Shown here piece by piece: positions 24,495 through 24,938 of a stretch of 24,938 nt of DNA. Each line of letters begins with the position of its first letter. Position 1 is the first letter of the stretch. The translations under genes were made by a program, and so were the position numbers. The notes under the pieces are model-generated. The model ran no database searches. It worked only from the letters and a program-made list of their open reading frames with translations, and was not told the origin of the DNA. This DNA comes from an uncultured Oscillospiraceae bacterium (GTDB lineage: Bacteria > Bacillota > Clostridia > Oscillospirales > Acutalibacteraceae): positions 1 through 24,938 of the forward strand of contig URDW01000010.1 in assembly GCA_900546735.1 (NCBI GenBank). Reading direction: 5' to 3'.

Positions 24495-24938
<444 letters not shown>

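Overview
This window reads as chromosome from a spore-forming member of the Clostridia (Bacillota), most likely an Oscillospiraceae/Ruminococcaceae-type lineage with fairly high GC. The indicators are a PolC-type replicative polymerase, a perfect HrcA/CIRCE operator in front of groESL, the Bacillus-like order yabM-mazG-(hup)-rqcP-yabP-yabQ-divIC that includes the sporulation genes yabP and yabQ, and a HemZ-type radical SAM gene next to rel/dtd. Every recognised gene is on the + strand. I saw no tRNA or rRNA gene, insertion sequence, phage gene or CRISPR array. No gene-free stretch exceeds 300 bases; the longest, about 175 bases, is the groESL promoter region.

Layout. (1) 13-4772: ispG (isoprenoid precursor synthesis) overlaps polC by one base. 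PolC is about 190 residues shorter than usual because the proofreading exonuclease normally inserted in its PHP domain is absent. (2) 4777-17332: a sigma-A-like promoter, with an 8-bp iterated sequence over its -10, precedes one tightly packed run: a HisZ-HisG fusion, hisD, hisB, hisA, hisI, hisE, recJ, rel, dtd, a metallo-beta-lactamase-fold hydrolase, hemZ and a uridine-kinase-like gene. Gaps are 0-11 nt or genes overlap. hisC, hisH and hisF are absent from the run. (3) 17329-17797: a small helical protein of unknown function with its own promoter and strong terminator. (4) 17816-22025: the yabM/mazG/hup/rqcP/yabP/yabQ/divIC cluster, for lipid-linked precursor flipping, nucleotide clean-up, nucleoid structure, ribosome rescue, spore cortex and division. 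Intrinsic terminators sit directly against the starts of several of these genes, and the yabP ribosome-binding site lies inside a terminator stem. (5) 22069-24026: a class I fumarase alpha subunit without its beta partner, then an RlmL/YpsC-type RNA methyltransferase. (6) 24060-24938: CIRCE-controlled groES-groEL. groEL is broken: after codon 137 the sequence jumps, out of frame, to what looks like the end of the apical domain. This could be a true deletion or an assembly error at the window edge.

The content is mostly housekeeping and I do not see a new defence or mobile system. The points most worth a second look are the exonuclease-less PolC that keeps a complete PHP metal site, the iterated operator on the his-rel super-operon, the HisZG fusion, the yabP SD-masking terminator and the groEL junction.
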